Notes: generated by a model from the sequence alone, not told the origin. A stretch of DNA of 64,000 bases from Alistipes provencensis (GCF_900083545.1 NZ_LT559262.1:2513673-2577672); one strand, 5' to 3'; counted from the first letter of the stretch, positions 42,237-52,153 are shown. Numbers and translations are program-made.

Positions 42237-43769
42237 TTATTCAGCGGGTTTTAGGTTGTTCAATAGGTTGTCGATGCGTTTCAGGCACTCCTCTTTGCCG
42301 ATGAACGACGTCACATCGTACATCCCGGGGCCTTTCCCGGCGCCCACGAGCGCCAGCCGCAGGGTGTTCATCACCTGTCCCATGCCGTAGCCTTTCTCCT
42401 CGATCCAGCCGTGGACGATGCGCTCGGTGTTCTCCAGCGAGAAGTCGTCGATACCCTCCAATACGCCGCGCAGTTCGCGCAGGATGGCGGGATTCTGGCC
42501 TTTCCAGTACTTTTTGGCCTGCTTCTCCTCGTACTCGGCGGGAGCCACGAAGAAGAACGACGTGAGGTCCCACAGGTCGGTCGTGAACGTCGCGCGCTCC
42601 TTCATGATGCCCGCGGCCCGTCCGGCCAGCTCGTCCGACACCTCGATGCCGTGCTCGCGCAGGACAGGCTGGTAGAGGACAGCCAGCTCGGCGTCCGTCT
42701 TGCGGTGCATGTACTGGGCGTTGAACCACTTGGCCTTGTCGGGCTGGAAGCGGGCGCCCGATTTCGAGACCCTCTCCAGCGAAAAGTTGTCGATCAGCTC
42801 CTGCATCGAGAACAGCTCCTGCTCCGTGCCGGGGTTCCAGCCCAGCAGAGCCAGCATGTTGATGAACGCCTCGGGGAAATAGCCGTCCTCGCGGTATCCG
42901 TGGGCGGTCTCCCCGGTCGGGGAGGTCCAGAAAAGCGGAAATACCGGAAATCCCATCTTGTCGCCGTCGCGCTTCGAGAGCTTGCCGCCGCCCGTGGGCT
43001 TCAGCAGCAGGGGCAGGTGGGCGAACTGCGGCTGTGCGTCCGTCCATCCGAAGGCCTTGTACAAAAGATAGTGCAGGGGCAGCGACGGGAGCCACTCCTC
43101 GCCGCGGATGACGTGCGACACCTCCATCAGACGGTCGTCGACGATGTTCGCCAGATGGTAGGTGGGCAGTGCGTCGGCCGACTTGTAGAGCACCTTGTCG
43201 TCCAGCGTCGAGGTGTTGACCTCCACATGGCCGCGGATCAGGTCGTCCATTTCGACCACCTCGTTCTCGGGCATCCTGAAGCGGATGACCCACTGGTCCC
43301 CGCGGTCGATGCGGGCCTTGACCTCCTCGGCCGGCAGAGCCAGCGACGTGGCCAGTTTTTCGCGCACGGCGTAATTATAGGCGAACGCCTCGCCGCGCGC
43401 CTCGGCCTCCTTGCGCAGGGCGTCGAGCTCTTCGGCGGTGTCGAAGGCGTAGTAGGCCCACCCGGCTTCGACGAGTTGCAGGGCGTATTTGAGGTATATC
43501 TCGCGCCGTTCGCTCTGGCGGTAGGGGGCGTGGGGCCCTCCGACGCCGACGCCCTCGTCGATCTCGATGCCGCACCATTTGAGCGATTCCAGAATGTAAT
43601 CCTCGGCGCCCGGCACGAAGCGCTGCGAGTCGGTGTCCTCGATGCGGAGGATCATCGTGCCTTTGTGCCGGCGGGCGAACAGGTAGTTATACAGTGCCGT
43701 GCGGACGCCCCCGATGTGCAGGGGCCCGGTGGGGCTGGGTGCGAAACGCACCCGAACGGGTCTTTCCAT
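42237..43769 (-). CDS. gltX: Glutamyl-tRNA synthetase
   Basis: 510 residues. Class I synthetase charging tRNA-Glu. The HIGH-type motif lies in [21 protein letters not shown], the KMSKS-type loop is [10 protein letters not shown], and the IRPFKP-like insert with [12 protein letters not shown] is typical. The anticodon-binding region (helical, ~350-505) is complete. Expressed toward galM, which follows almost directly. Confidence 0.96.
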   Translation of the reverse strand: MERPVRVRFAPSPTGPLHIGGVRTALYNYLFARRHKGTMILRIEDTDSQRFVPGAEDYILESLKWCGIEIDEGVGVGGPHAPYRQSERREIYLKYALQLVEAGWAYYAFDTAEELDALRKEAEARGEAFAYNYAVREKLATSLALPAEEVKARIDRGDQWVIRFRMPENEVVEMDDLIRGHVEVNTSTLDDKVLYKSADALPTYHLANIVDDRLMEVSHVIRGEEWLPSLPLHYLLYKAFGWTDAQPQFAHLPLLLKPTGGGKLSKRDGDKMGFPVFPLFWTSPTGETAHGYREDGYFPEAFINMLALLGWNPGTEQELFSMQELIDNFSLERVSKSGARFQPDKAKWFNAQYMHRKTDAELAVLYQPVLREHGIEVSDELAGRAAGIMKERATFTTDLWDLTSFFFVAPAEYEEKQAKKYWKGQNPAILRELRGVLEGIDDFSLENTERIVHGWIEEKGYGMGQVMNTLRLALVGAGKGPGMYDVTSFIGKEECLKRIDNLLNNLKPAE

Positions 43770-43882
43770 GATTATGTTACTGTTTTTTTACTTTAGTTGT
43801 TACGACATGCGGGAGTGCCGGGGTTGGACGGAGGATGGCCGGTCCGACCATCGCCCCTAACCCCCCCCCTCTCTCGGACGGG
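43770..43882. other. Short gap with a nine-C tract
   Basis: Contains CCCCTAAC followed by nine C (43861-43869). No gene seen. Confidence 0.4.
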
Positions 43883-44611
43883 TTATTTTATGCGGTATTC
43901 GATCCGCATGGTGATGCGGGCCTTCTTGTTGCGGTTGGCGGTGTTGAACGAACCTCCGGCCGAGAACTCCTCGTTGGAGTTGGCTCCGGTGATCTGGAAA
44001 ACGCCCATGCGCGCCGACGAGACGCTGCCGATCTTCGCCCCGGCATTCACGGCGATCTTCTCGGCCCGCAGGCGGGCATCGGCCGAAGCCTTCTCGATCA
44101 GCCCCATCTTCACATCGTCGAGTTTCGTGTAGTAGTAGTCCGGGGCGTATGCCTCGATCGACACGCCTTGAGCGATCAGCGACGAGATTTCGCGCGAGAT
44201 GGTCTCCACCTTCTCCACGTCGGACGATTCGACCGTGAAGCGCTGGCGCAACTGGTAACCCGCAAAACGCTGCCCGGCCCAGTTGCCCGAGGCGTTGTAG
44301 ACAGGGGTGTACTGCTTGTCGACGTTCACGAACGCAAAGACCACCGCCCCGGCGGGCACACCCTTGTCTGCGAGGTATTTCTGCACCTTCTGCTTGCTCT
44401 GCTCGATCCGGGCGTAGCCCGCGGCGACGTTCTCCGCCTCGGCGGTCAGCGTCCCCGACCAGACGATCAGGTCCGAAGTGAATTCCGTTTCGCCCAGCCC
44501 GGTTACGACAATGGTGTCCTGCGACCGGTATTTGTAGGTGTAGGCGCGTGCGAGCACGACGGCGCAGACGATGGCGGCGATGCCCAGAAGGATGTACTTC
44601 GAATTTTTCAT
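43883..44611 (-). CDS. SIMPL (DUF541) domain protein
   Basis: 242 residues. One N-terminal membrane anchor (YILLGIAAIVCAVVLARAYTY), then a SIMPL domain (TIVVTGLGETEFTSDLIVWSG, YARIEQSKQKVQKYLADKGV, RFTVESSDVEKVETISREISSLIAQG). Ends in RITMRIEYRIK. SIMPL proteins are extracytoplasmic proteins of poorly known role, some linked to oxidative stress. The upstream neighbour on the same strand is ychF, 33 bp away. Confidence 0.85.
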   Translation of the reverse strand: MKNSKYILLGIAAIVCAVVLARAYTYKYRSQDTIVVTGLGETEFTSDLIVWSGTLTAEAENVAAGYARIEQSKQKVQKYLADKGVPAGAVVFAFVNVDKQYTPVYNASGNWAGQRFAGYQLRQRFTVESSDVEKVETISREISSLIAQGVSIEAYAPDYYYTKLDDVKMGLIEKASADARLRAEKIAVNAGAKIGSVSSARMGVFQITGANSNEEFSAGGSFNTANRNKKARITMRIEYRIK

Positions 44612-44644
44612 GGCGGTATGTTTTTTAAGGTTCTCTCCCGTGTG

Positions 44645-45745
44645 TCAGACGTTGAACAGGAAGTGCATGATGTCGCCGTCCTGCACGACGTATTCCTTGC
44701 CTTCGATGCCGATTTTTCCCGCATCGCGGCACGCTTTCTCCGACCCCAGCGTCACATAGTCGTCGTACTTGATGACCTCGGCGCGGATGAATCCCTTCTC
44801 GAAGTCGGTGTGGATGATTCCGGCCGTCTGCGGGGCTTTCATGCCGCGCGAGTAGGTCCATGCACGGGTCTCGTCGGCTCCGGTGGTGAAGAACGTTTCA
44901 AGATTGAGCAATTTGTAGGCCGATTTTATCAGACGAGCGACACCCGACTCCTCCAGCCCGAGGTCCTCGAGGAACATCTGGCGCTCCTCGTAGCTCTCCA
45001 GCTCGGCGATGTCGGCTTCCGTGGCGGCGGCGATGACGAGCATTTCAGCTTTCTCTCCGGCGATGGCGGCCCGGACGGCTTCGGTGTAGGCATTGCCCGT
45101 CGCGGCGCTCTTCTCATCGACGTTGCAGACGTAGAGCACCGGTTTGTCGGTCAGCAGGTTGAGGTCGGCGACCAGCTTGCGGTCCTCTTTGTCGAGTTCG
45201 ACCGTGCGGGCCGAGAGACCCTGCTCCAGCGCCGACTTGTATTGTAACAACAGCTCCACGGCGCGCTTGGCGTTCTTGTCGCCGCCCGAGGTGGCCTGTT
45301 TCTGGATTTTGCCCAGACGCCCCTCGACGGTCTCGAGGTCTTTCAACTGCAATTCGGTGTCGATGATGCCCTTGTCGCGCACGGGATCGATTGTGCCATC
45401 GACGTGGGTGATGTTGCCGTTGTCGAAGCAGCGCAGGACGTGGATGATCGCGTGGGTGTTGCGGATGTTGCCGAGGAATTTGTTGCCCAGCCCTTCGCCT
45501 TTCGAAGCGCCTTTCACCAGCCCCGCGATGTCGACGATCTCGATCGTCGTGGGGACCACGCGCTTGGGATTGTCGATCTCGGCCAGCCGGATCAGCCGCT
45601 GGTCGGGGACCGTGATGACGCCCACGTTGGGCTCGATGGTGCAAAAGGGGAAATTCGCCGCCTGCGCCTTTGCGTTGGACAGGCAGTTGAAAAGGGTCGA
45701 TTTACCGACGTTCGGCAAACCGACTATGCCGCATTGTAATGCCAT
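44645..45745 (-). CDS. ychF: YchF/Obg-like ATPase
   Basis: 366 residues. The GTPase-like domain has [14 protein letters not shown] (P-loop), NFPFCTIEPNVG and DIAGLVKGASKGEGLGN. The expected NKxD motif is NVDE, the family-typical change that makes YchF prefer ATP. The TGS domain is at the end (TFFTTGADETRAWTYSRGMKAPQTAGIIH...GKEYVVQDGDIMHFLFNV). It acts on the ribosome or stress response in other bacteria. A -7 box is at 45792-45799. Confidence 0.95.
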   Translation of the reverse strand: MALQCGIVGLPNVGKSTLFNCLSNAKAQAANFPFCTIEPNVGVITVPDQRLIRLAEIDNPKRVVPTTIEIVDIAGLVKGASKGEGLGNKFLGNIRNTHAIIHVLRCFDNGNITHVDGTIDPVRDKGIIDTELQLKDLETVEGRLGKIQKQATSGGDKNAKRAVELLLQYKSALEQGLSARTVELDKEDRKLVADLNLLTDKPVLYVCNVDEKSAATGNAYTEAVRAAIAGEKAEMLVIAAATEADIAELESYEERQMFLEDLGLEESGVARLIKSAYKLLNLETFFTTGADETRAWTYSRGMKAPQTAGIIHTDFEKGFIRAEVIKYDDYVTLGSEKACRDAGKIGIEGKEYVVQDGDIMHFLFNV

Positions 45746-45791
45746 TGGTTCGTTGTTCGTTTAAAAATTGTCGCACTTGAAAATAAGTTCA

Positions 45792-45799
45792 CAAAGATA
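45792..45799 (-). promoter_or_regulatory. -7 box TATCTTTG of ychF
   Basis: TAnnTTTG match on the minus strand, 46 bp before the start. Confidence 0.5.
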
Positions 45800-45903
45800 G
45801 CTATTTCTTTTTATTTCGGAGCGCGCAGACGCCAGAAAAGTCCGCTCCGGATTCGTTTCGGGCAAAAGGTTTCCGCAGGTGCCGGACATTCCTGAATTTT
45901 TTC

Positions 45904-45984
45904 TATCTTTGGCTTCGCCTTGGATACTCCCGCTCGGCAATGTTCAAATAAATTTGACATTGCCCTCACTTATTCGTATCTTTG
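45904..45984 (+). repeat. Repeated promoter module, copy B (upstream of the Pro/Glu-rich gene)
   Basis: 81 bp almost identical to copy A at 14736-14816, including the same hairpin GCAATGTTCAAAT/ATTTGACATTGC and both terminal TATCTTTG boxes. The distal box (45977-45984) lies 22 bp before the ATG at 46007. Confidence 0.8.
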
Positions 45985-46006
45985 GTGCTTGAAATTGGAT
46001 GGAACT

Positions 46007-47167
46007 ATGGATTTGAAAACGATACAAGGCGAATTGCGGCAGCTCTCGGCCCTCGTCGAAGGATGGGCGCAGACGGACGGAATCCCGGCCCTCGAACGCG
46101 ATCTGGCGCTCGAAAAATTGCGGTCGCTCTATGACAAGGTGCGCTTCGGTGCTGTGGATTCCGATGCGGTAATTGCTGATGCAGAGGATGTTGCGGTAGT
46201 TGCAGAGGCCATCGACTTGGGCGATGTGCTCTCGCTCGATCCTTCTGCCGGGGAGGACGAACCGGTGTCGGAAGCCGCGGAAGAGGAACCTGCGGAGGAG
46301 GTTGCCGAAGAGGTGATCCCGGGACCGGCGATTCCCGAGCCCGTTGCCGAATCCGAGTCTGCCGAACCCGAGCCCGTTGTGGAACCTGCCTCTGTCGAGC
46401 CCGCGCCGGTTGCAGAGCCGGTTGAGGAGCCCGCTTCGGAGCCTGTTCCAGTATCCGAGCCGGAACCCGAACCGGAACCGATCGCTGAGTCTAAGCCTGA
46501 AAAGCCCAGTTATGTGGCGCCTACGCTGTTCGGGCTGGAGGAGGAGACCATCCGCCACCGCAACAAACAGCGCGTCATCATGTCGCTTTACGATACGGCC
46601 GCCGAAACGCCCGCCCGTCCCGAACCGGCTCCCGAACCGGCTCCGAAGCCTGCGGAAACTCCGGCTCCTGTCCCCGTGGAAATACCTGCTCCGGAACCCG
46701 AGGCCGAAGAACCGGCCGCAGTTCCGGAAGAGCCCGCCGAAATACCTGAAACCCGGGAAACGTCCGCTGCGCCGCAATCTGCGGCAGAGGAGGATGACGA
46801 ACCCGGCTTCGAGGAGATTACGCTAGAGGCGGCCGCTCCCGCCGGGGTCGTGCTGGGCGACGTCATCAACCACGACGTGCAGACGCTGGCCGACACGCTC
46901 GCCGCGCCGCGCGACCGGGCTTCGGAACTGCGGCGCAGCGAGCCCGTCACCGACCTGCGCAAAGCGATCGGCATCAACGACAAGTTTCTGTTGATCCGCG
47001 ATCTGTTCGGGGGCGACGGCGAGGCTTACGAGCGGGCGATCGGGACGCTCAACGACTGCGCCGATTTCGACGACTGCATGATCTATATCGCCGAAAACTA
47101 TGCGTGGAACCCCAATTCCGACGGGGTGAAACTGCTGATGGAACTGCTCGAACGCAAATTTGCCTGA
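46007..47167 (+). CDS. Uncharacterised protein with Pro/Glu-rich linker and conserved C-terminal domain
   Basis: 386 residues from ATG 46007, placed 22 bp after the promoter box. Residues 1-70 are a helical segment (MDLKTIQGELRQLSALV). About residues 85-290 are low-complexity, dominated by Pro, Glu, Val and Ala (for example EPEPEPEPIAES), likely disordered. The last ~105 residues are ordered (RKAIGINDKFLLIRDLFGGDGEAYERAIGTLND...WNPNSDGVKLLMELLERKF), of a kind seen in Bacteroidota hypothetical proteins. Function unknown. rsmI starts 5 bp after the stop. Confidence 0.7.
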   Translation: MDLKTIQGELRQLSALVEGWAQTDGIPALERDLALEKLRSLYDKVRFGAVDSDAVIADAEDVAVVAEAIDLGDVLSLDPSAGEDEPVSEAAEEEPAEEVAEEVIPGPAIPEPVAESESAEPEPVVEPASVEPAPVAEPVEEPASEPVPVSEPEPEPEPIAESKPEKPSYVAPTLFGLEEETIRHRNKQRVIMSLYDTAAETPARPEPAPEPAPKPAETPAPVPVEIPAPEPEAEEPAAVPEEPAEIPETRETSAAPQSAAEEDDEPGFEEITLEAAAPAGVVLGDVINHDVQTLADTLAAPRDRASELRRSEPVTDLRKAIGINDKFLLIRDLFGGDGEAYERAIGTLNDCADFDDCMIYIAENYAWNPNSDGVKLLMELLERKFA

Positions 47168-47172
47168 CAGCG

Positions 47173-47877
47173 ATGGCCAAACTCTATATCGTACCTACGC
47201 CGATCGGCAATCTCGACGACATCACGCTGCGTGCGGTGAATGTCCTGCGCAGTGTGGATTTCATTCTGGCGGAGGATACGCGCACGACGTCGTTCCTTTT
47301 GAAGCACCTCGGCATCGAGCAGAAGCTCCGTTCGCACCATAAGTTCAACGAACACGCCACGGTGCAACTGGTCGCCGAGTCGATTGCTGCGGGACGCGAT
47401 GCGGCTCTGGTGTCGGATGCCGGGACGCCCGGTATCTCGGACCCCGGATTCCTGCTCGTGCGCACATGCGTCGAGGCGGGGATCGAGGTCGAGACGCTGC
47501 CCGGGGCCACGGCGCTGATTCCGGCGCTGGTGCAGAGCGGATTTCCCTGCGACCGCTTCTGCTTCGAGGGCTTCCTGCCCCAGAAAAAGGGTCGCAGCAA
47601 GCAGTTGCAGACATTGGCCGACGAGGAGCGGACGATGATCTTCTACGAATCGCCCTACCGGGTGGTGAAGTGTCTGGAACAGTTCGCCGAGGTCTTCGGT
47701 CCCGAACGCCGGGTCTCGGTGTCGCGGGAGCTGACCAAGAAATTCGAACAGACCGTGCGCGGCACCGTCGCCGAGGTGCTGGAGCATTTCCGGGCGACCG
47801 AGCCCAAGGGGGAGTTCGTGATCGTCGTGGCCGGAAAGCCCAAGGCCCGGCGCGCGCAGGAGTTGCAGGAGGAGTAA
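47173..47877 (+). CDS. rsmI: 16S rRNA (cytidine1402-2'-O)-methyltransferase RsmI
   Basis: 234 residues from ATG 47173. A SAM-dependent methyltransferase of the tetrapyrrole-methylase fold. Motifs: YIVPTPIGNLDDITLRA, AEDTRTTSFLLKH, ALVSDAGTPGISDPGFLLVR, LPGATALIPALVQSG and YESPYRVVKCLEQ. The catalytic fold is complete; this methylation fine-tunes decoding at the P site. Closely follows the Pro/Glu-rich gene, so probably cotranscribed. Confidence 0.94.
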   Translation: MAKLYIVPTPIGNLDDITLRAVNVLRSVDFILAEDTRTTSFLLKHLGIEQKLRSHHKFNEHATVQLVAESIAAGRDAALVSDAGTPGISDPGFLLVRTCVEAGIEVETLPGATALIPALVQSGFPCDRFCFEGFLPQKKGRSKQLQTLADEERTMIFYESPYRVVKCLEQFAEVFGPERRVSVSRELTKKFEQTVRGTVAEVLEHFRATEPKGEFVIVVAGKPKARRAQELQEE

Positions 47878-47899
47878 TTTAATATGGAACAGACCGGTT

Positions 47900-49285
47900 A
47901 TGGAAAATAATCCTACGGACAATACACAGCAGGTGCGGCGCTCGTTCTCGGCATGGATCGGGGAGCTGCGCGAGTTTATGAAGGGACGTTTCAGTCTCGA
48001 GGAGGATCAGGCGCAGCGCGACGAGGTCGTGGCCGCCATTTCGAAGGGCGTGGTGTTCCGCGGCGTCAACCTCTGGGTGCTGATCTTCGCCACGATGATC
48101 GCGTCGCTGGGCCTGAACGTCAATTCGGCCGCCGTGATTATCGGCGCGATGCTCATCTCGCCGATCATGGGCCCGATCATGGGCGTGGGCCTGTCGCTGG
48201 GCATCAACGATTTCGACCTGCTGAAAAAGTCGCTGCGCAACCTGACGCTGATGTTCATCGTTGCGATCATCACCTCGACGGTCTATTTCTTCATCTCGCC
48301 CCTTTCGTCGAACAGCAGCGAACTGCTGGCGCGCACCGTGCCCACGACCTACGACGTGCTGATCGCCCTCTTCGGCGGTCTGGCGGGCATCGTGGCGCAG
48401 ACGCGGCAGGACCGCACCTCGACGGTGATTCCCGGCGTGGCCATCGCCACGGCGCTGATCCCGCCCCTCTGTACGGCGGGCTTCGGACTGGCTACGGGGC
48501 AGTTCCGCTTCTTCTTCGGGGCGTTCTACCTCTTCTTCATCAACTCGGTCTTCATCGCGCTGGCGACCTATGCCATGGTGCGGTTCCTGAAATACGAAAA
48601 GAAAGCCTTCATCGACAAGAACCGCGAACGCACGGTCAAGCGGCTGATGATGGTCATCACGTTGGTGACCTTCATCCCGAGCGTCGTCATCGGGTTCCAC
48701 ATGGTCCGGGTCTCGGTGTTCGAGGCCGTGGCCGACAAATATGTGTCGCAGGTCTTCAATTTCCCGCATACGCGCGTGATCGAGTGCAACAAGCACTACG
48801 CGCAGGGCAAGAATCCGTCGCAGATCGAACTGCTGCTGGTGGGCGAACCGCTGGGTGAGGAGGTGATCGAGAATGCCCGGACGCAGATGGGCGGTTTCGG
48901 GCTGGAGAATGCCGAACTGGTCGTCCGGCAGGCCAACACCGAGGACAAGATCGACGTGGCGTCGCTGCAGCAGAGCTACAAGGAGCTGCTGGAGGAGAAA
49001 AACCGTCGTATCGGCGAGATGTCCGCACAATTGAAACGCTACCGGGTGACCAACGTCGAGGTGGACGACATCTCGCGCGAGGTGGGGGCCATGATGGAGA
49101 ACATCGGCGCTATTTCGCTGATGAAGGGCATCACGTTCGACGTGAAGGGCACGCCCGGCGACACGACGCTCGTGTGCGTGGTGACGCCCAAGGACCCTGC
49201 GGAGGCGATCGACCGGGAGACGCTCTCCCGCTGGCTGAGGATCCGCACTAAGGTCGAGAACGTGAAACTTTTCGTAGAACCGTAA
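47900..49285 (+). CDS. DUF389 family membrane protein
   Basis: 461 residues. The first ~270 residues carry six or so membrane helices of the DUF389/TIGR00341 type: LWVLIFATMIASLGLNVNSAAVIIGAMLISPIMGPIMGVGLSLG, GIVAQTRQDRTSTVIPGVAIATALIPPLCTAGFG and FFGAFYLFFINSVFIAL. The rest is a soluble region with a coiled segment (QQSYKELLEEKNRRIGEMSAQLKR). The family has no firm function. Starts 22 bp after rsmI. Confidence 0.85.
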   Translation: MENNPTDNTQQVRRSFSAWIGELREFMKGRFSLEEDQAQRDEVVAAISKGVVFRGVNLWVLIFATMIASLGLNVNSAAVIIGAMLISPIMGPIMGVGLSLGINDFDLLKKSLRNLTLMFIVAIITSTVYFFISPLSSNSSELLARTVPTTYDVLIALFGGLAGIVAQTRQDRTSTVIPGVAIATALIPPLCTAGFGLATGQFRFFFGAFYLFFINSVFIALATYAMVRFLKYEKKAFIDKNRERTVKRLMMVITLVTFIPSVVIGFHMVRVSVFEAVADKYVSQVFNFPHTRVIECNKHYAQGKNPSQIELLLVGEPLGEEVIENARTQMGGFGLENAELVVRQANTEDKIDVASLQQSYKELLEEKNRRIGEMSAQLKRYRVTNVEVDDISREVGAMMENIGAISLMKGITFDVKGTPGDTTLVCVVTPKDPAEAIDRETLSRWLRIRTKVENVKLFVEP

Positions 49286-49298
49286 CCGCACGGCAGGT

Positions 49299-50216
49299 AT
49301 GAAAACGACGGAACTGACCCTCATGCAGCGAATCGGACTGGAGTCTCTCTGGCTCGGGGCGCGTGTGTTCGCCGTGATGCCGTATTGGTTCAAGTATTAT
49401 GTGGTCGAGAACCTGATCTTCGCGCTGCTCTATTACTGCCTGCGCTACCGCATGAAGGTCGTGAAGACCAACCTCCGGAACTCATTTCCCGAGAAGGACG
49501 AACGCGAACTGGCCGTCATCCGGCGGAAGTTCTACCGCACGCTGGCCGAGATTTTCGTCGATACGATCAATCTGGCCGACCTGACGCCCGAGAAGGGCCG
49601 CTCCCTGCTGACCGTCAAGGGGCTGGAGGAGCAGAAAGAGCGGGTCGGAGGCCGCGACTGGATCGCCATGACGGCCCATTTCGGCTGCTGGGAATACTGC
49701 TCGTTCTGGGGTCTGTACGACCCGACGCAGATCGTCGTCGCGGTCTACCATCCGCTGCGGAGCAAGATCGTGGAGGCGCTGTACCAGCGGCTCCGCAACG
49801 GGGATTACGCCACGACGGTCTCGATGAAGGAGAGCCTGCGCTTCTACCTGCGCAACCGGGAAAAGGGCATCGACGGCAAGAACCTCGCCATGGGACTCAT
49901 CGCCGACCAGAATCCCCCGCGGCGTCCCGACAGCCATTGGTTCCGCTTCCTCAATCAGGATACGATCTTCTTCGACGGGGGCGAAAAACTGGCCCTGCGC
50001 TGTCGGCTCCCGGTTTATTTCGTGAAAATGGACCGCGTGCGGCGGGGCCGTTATGAAATGTCTTTCGAGCAGATCTACGACGGTAAAGAGGAGGTCGCCG
50101 AATACGAAATCACGGAGCGGTACGTTCGTATGCTGGAGACGGAGATTCGCCGGCGTCCCGAACTCTGGATGTGGTCGCACCGCCGCTGGAAACACAAACG
50201 AAATGCCAGTCGCTAA
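49299..50216 (+). CDS. LpxL/HtrB-like lysophospholipid acyltransferase
   Basis: 305 residues. Acyltransferase of the HtrB/LpxL type: the catalytic HxxxxE motif lies in TAHFGCWEYCSFWG near residue 130, and LRNREKGIDGKNLAMGLIADQNPPR and FFDGGEKLALRCRLPVYFV are further family blocks. One hydrophobic segment near the N-terminus anchors it in the inner membrane. It probably adds the late acyl chain of lipid A. Overlaps the next gene by 14 bp. Confidence 0.87.
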   Translation: MKTTELTLMQRIGLESLWLGARVFAVMPYWFKYYVVENLIFALLYYCLRYRMKVVKTNLRNSFPEKDERELAVIRRKFYRTLAEIFVDTINLADLTPEKGRSLLTVKGLEEQKERVGGRDWIAMTAHFGCWEYCSFWGLYDPTQIVVAVYHPLRSKIVEALYQRLRNGDYATTVSMKESLRFYLRNREKGIDGKNLAMGLIADQNPPRRPDSHWFRFLNQDTIFFDGGEKLALRCRLPVYFVKMDRVRRGRYEMSFEQIYDGKEEVAEYEITERYVRMLETEIRRRPELWMWSHRRWKHKRNASR

Positions 50217-51219
50217 AATCGTCATATTGAATTGGAACGGCGCCGGACACCTGCGCCGTTTTCTGCCGTCGGTCGTGGCCGCGGCTCCCGAAGGGGTCGA
50301 AGTTGTGGTGGCCGACAACGGATCGACGGACGATTCCGTGGCGATCCTCGCCGCCGAATTCCCTACGGTCTCGGTGCTGCGCATGGATGCCAATTACGGC
50401 TTTGCCGGCGGTTACAACCGGGCGCTGGAGCAGATCGAGGCCGACTATTACCTGCTGCTCAACTCCGATATCGAGACGCCTCCGGGGTGGCTCGGGCCGA
50501 TCTTGGACTGCCTAAGCAAAAATCCCGACGTGGCGGTCGTCGCGCCGAAACTGATCTCCTATGCCGACCGGACGATGTTCGAATACGCCGGGGCTTCGGG
50601 CGGATTCATCGACTTTCTGGGCTATCCCTTCTGCCGGGGCCGCATCCTGCGCTGCGTGGAGGAGGACCGGGGACAGTACGACGACGCCCGCGACGTATTC
50701 TGGGTGAGCGGCGCGGCTTTCTGCTGCCGGGCCGACGTGTTCCGGGCGCTGGGAGGCTTCGACGCCGATTTCTTCGCCCACATGGAGGAGATCGACCTCT
50801 GCTGGCGGATGCAGTTGGCGGGCTACCGCGTGCGGGTCGTTCCCCAAAGCACGGTCTACCACCTCGGTGGCGGTACGCTCCAGACCGATTCGCCGACCAA
50901 GGTCTTCTACAATCACCGGAACAATCTGGCGATGCTTTATAAATGTACCTCCACCGGGCAGCGGCTTTTCGTGGCCGTGGCGCGTCCGGCGCTCGACCTG
51001 CTGGCGGCTTTCTCCTATCTGGTGCAGGGACGCGGGGATAATTTCCGGGCCGTGTTCCGTGCCTACCGCGATTTTTTCCGCTGGCATAAGATGCTCTCCC
51101 GCAAGCGGCGCACGATCCGTGCGACCCGCAAAGGTTCCGCCGCGGAGCATATTTACCGCGGTTCGGTGGTCCTGCGCTACCTTTTCGGGCGGCGCACTTT
51201 CGCCAAGATGATGCCTTGA
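50203..51219 (+). CDS. Glycosyltransferase family 2 (GT-A)
   Basis: 338 residues from ATG 50203, chosen because it restores the nucleotide-sugar start KIVILNWNGAGHLRRFLPSV. GT-A features: VVVADNGSTDDSVAIL, YLLLNSDIETPPGWLG (DxD-type motif) and WVSGAAFCCRADVFRALGGFDADFFAHMEEIDLCWR, typical of rhamnosyl- or sugar transferases of surface polysaccharides. Overlap with the acyltransferase suggests a surface-glycolipid pair. The sugar is not determinable. Confidence 0.87.
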   Translation: MPVAKIVILNWNGAGHLRRFLPSVVAAAPEGVEVVVADNGSTDDSVAILAAEFPTVSVLRMDANYGFAGGYNRALEQIEADYYLLLNSDIETPPGWLGPILDCLSKNPDVAVVAPKLISYADRTMFEYAGASGGFIDFLGYPFCRGRILRCVEEDRGQYDDARDVFWVSGAAFCCRADVFRALGGFDADFFAHMEEIDLCWRMQLAGYRVRVVPQSTVYHLGGGTLQTDSPTKVFYNHRNNLAMLYKCTSTGQRLFVAVARPALDLLAAFSYLVQGRGDNFRAVFRAYRDFFRWHKMLSRKRRTIRATRKGSAAEHIYRGSVVLRYLFGRRTFAKMMP

Positions 51220-51265
51220 AGCTGAAATCCGCAAAATCGGAAAAGTCCGTTCGTCCCGCAGGCGG

Positions 51266-51273
51266 TACCTTTG
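51266..51273 (+). promoter_or_regulatory. -7 box TACCTTTG near the AraC/GyrI start
   Basis: TAnnTTTG match ending 7 bp before the ATG at 51281, so the transcript leader would be very short. Confidence 0.45.
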
Positions 51274-51280
51274 TCCCGAG

Positions 51281-52147
51281 ATGAAGAACAAACCAGCCAC
51301 CACGAACGACTATCAGCAGCGCATCAACCGGGTCGTCGAGTACATCCGGATGCACCTCGACGAAGATATCGACCTGCGCGCCTTAGCCGAACTGTCGGCA
51401 TTCTCCCCGTACCATTTCCACCGCATCGTGTCGGCCCTGCTGGGGGAGCCGCTCGGTGAATTCATCGCCCGCACGCGGATCGAAACGGCCGCCCGGCTGC
51501 TGTGCTATACGGACGTTCCCGTCGCGGAGATCGCCTACCGCGTGGGTTACGACACGCCCTCGTCGCTGAGCAAGGCGTTCCGGCGGTTTTTCGGCATCTC
51601 GCCCAAAGCGTATCGAATCACTAAAAACCGTCCGATGATGAAAACCGACATCCAACCCGACGCCGAAATCCGGCTGTCGAAACCCCGGATCAGCGAGATT
51701 CCCGCCAAAACCGTGGCTTACATCCGCGCACAGGGAAATTACAGCAAGGTCGATTACGGCTCCTATTTCACCCGGCTGTGGGGTTACGTCAGGGAGCATA
51801 AGCTCTTTACTGCGGGGATCGAAAACCTCGTGATCTACCACAACGACCCCGACATTTCGCAGGCGGGCGACCTGCGCTGCGACGTATGTCTCGCACTGCC
51901 CGGAGGAAGGGCGGTTGCCGACGGCGATATCGGCGTGAAGGAGATCGCCGGGGGCAAATATGCCGTGTTTCTCTATACGGGGCCTTATACCGGACTGGGG
52001 AGTGCCTACCGGAAAATCTGCGGCGAATGGCTCCCGGAAAGCGGCTGCGCGCTGCGCGACAGCCCTTGTTTCGAGAAATACATCAACCATCCCGACCGGG
52101 TCCCGGCCGGGAAACTGAAAACCGAGATTTACGTTCCGCTGATGTGA
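51281..52147 (+). CDS. AraC-family regulator with GyrI-like sensor domain
   Basis: 288 residues, the Rob/SoxS-like arrangement reversed from ordinary AraC proteins: the HTH comes first (DIDLRALAELSAFSPYHFHRIVSALLGEPLGEFIARTRIETAARLL, VAEIAYRVGYDTPSSLSKAFRRFFGISPKAYR) and the GyrI-like small-molecule domain follows (~130-285: KPRISEIPAKTVAYIRAQGNY, GKYAVFLYTGPYTGLGSAY). Such proteins sense hydrophobic drugs or metabolites and activate efflux genes. Convergent with the histidine kinase gene. Confidence 0.9.
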   Translation: MKNKPATTNDYQQRINRVVEYIRMHLDEDIDLRALAELSAFSPYHFHRIVSALLGEPLGEFIARTRIETAARLLCYTDVPVAEIAYRVGYDTPSSLSKAFRRFFGISPKAYRITKNRPMMKTDIQPDAEIRLSKPRISEIPAKTVAYIRAQGNYSKVDYGSYFTRLWGYVREHKLFTAGIENLVIYHNDPDISQAGDLRCDVCLALPGGRAVADGDIGVKEIAGGKYAVFLYTGPYTGLGSAYRKICGEWLPESGCALRDSPCFEKYINHPDRVPAGKLKTEIYVPLM

Positions 52148-52153
52148 CGGGAA

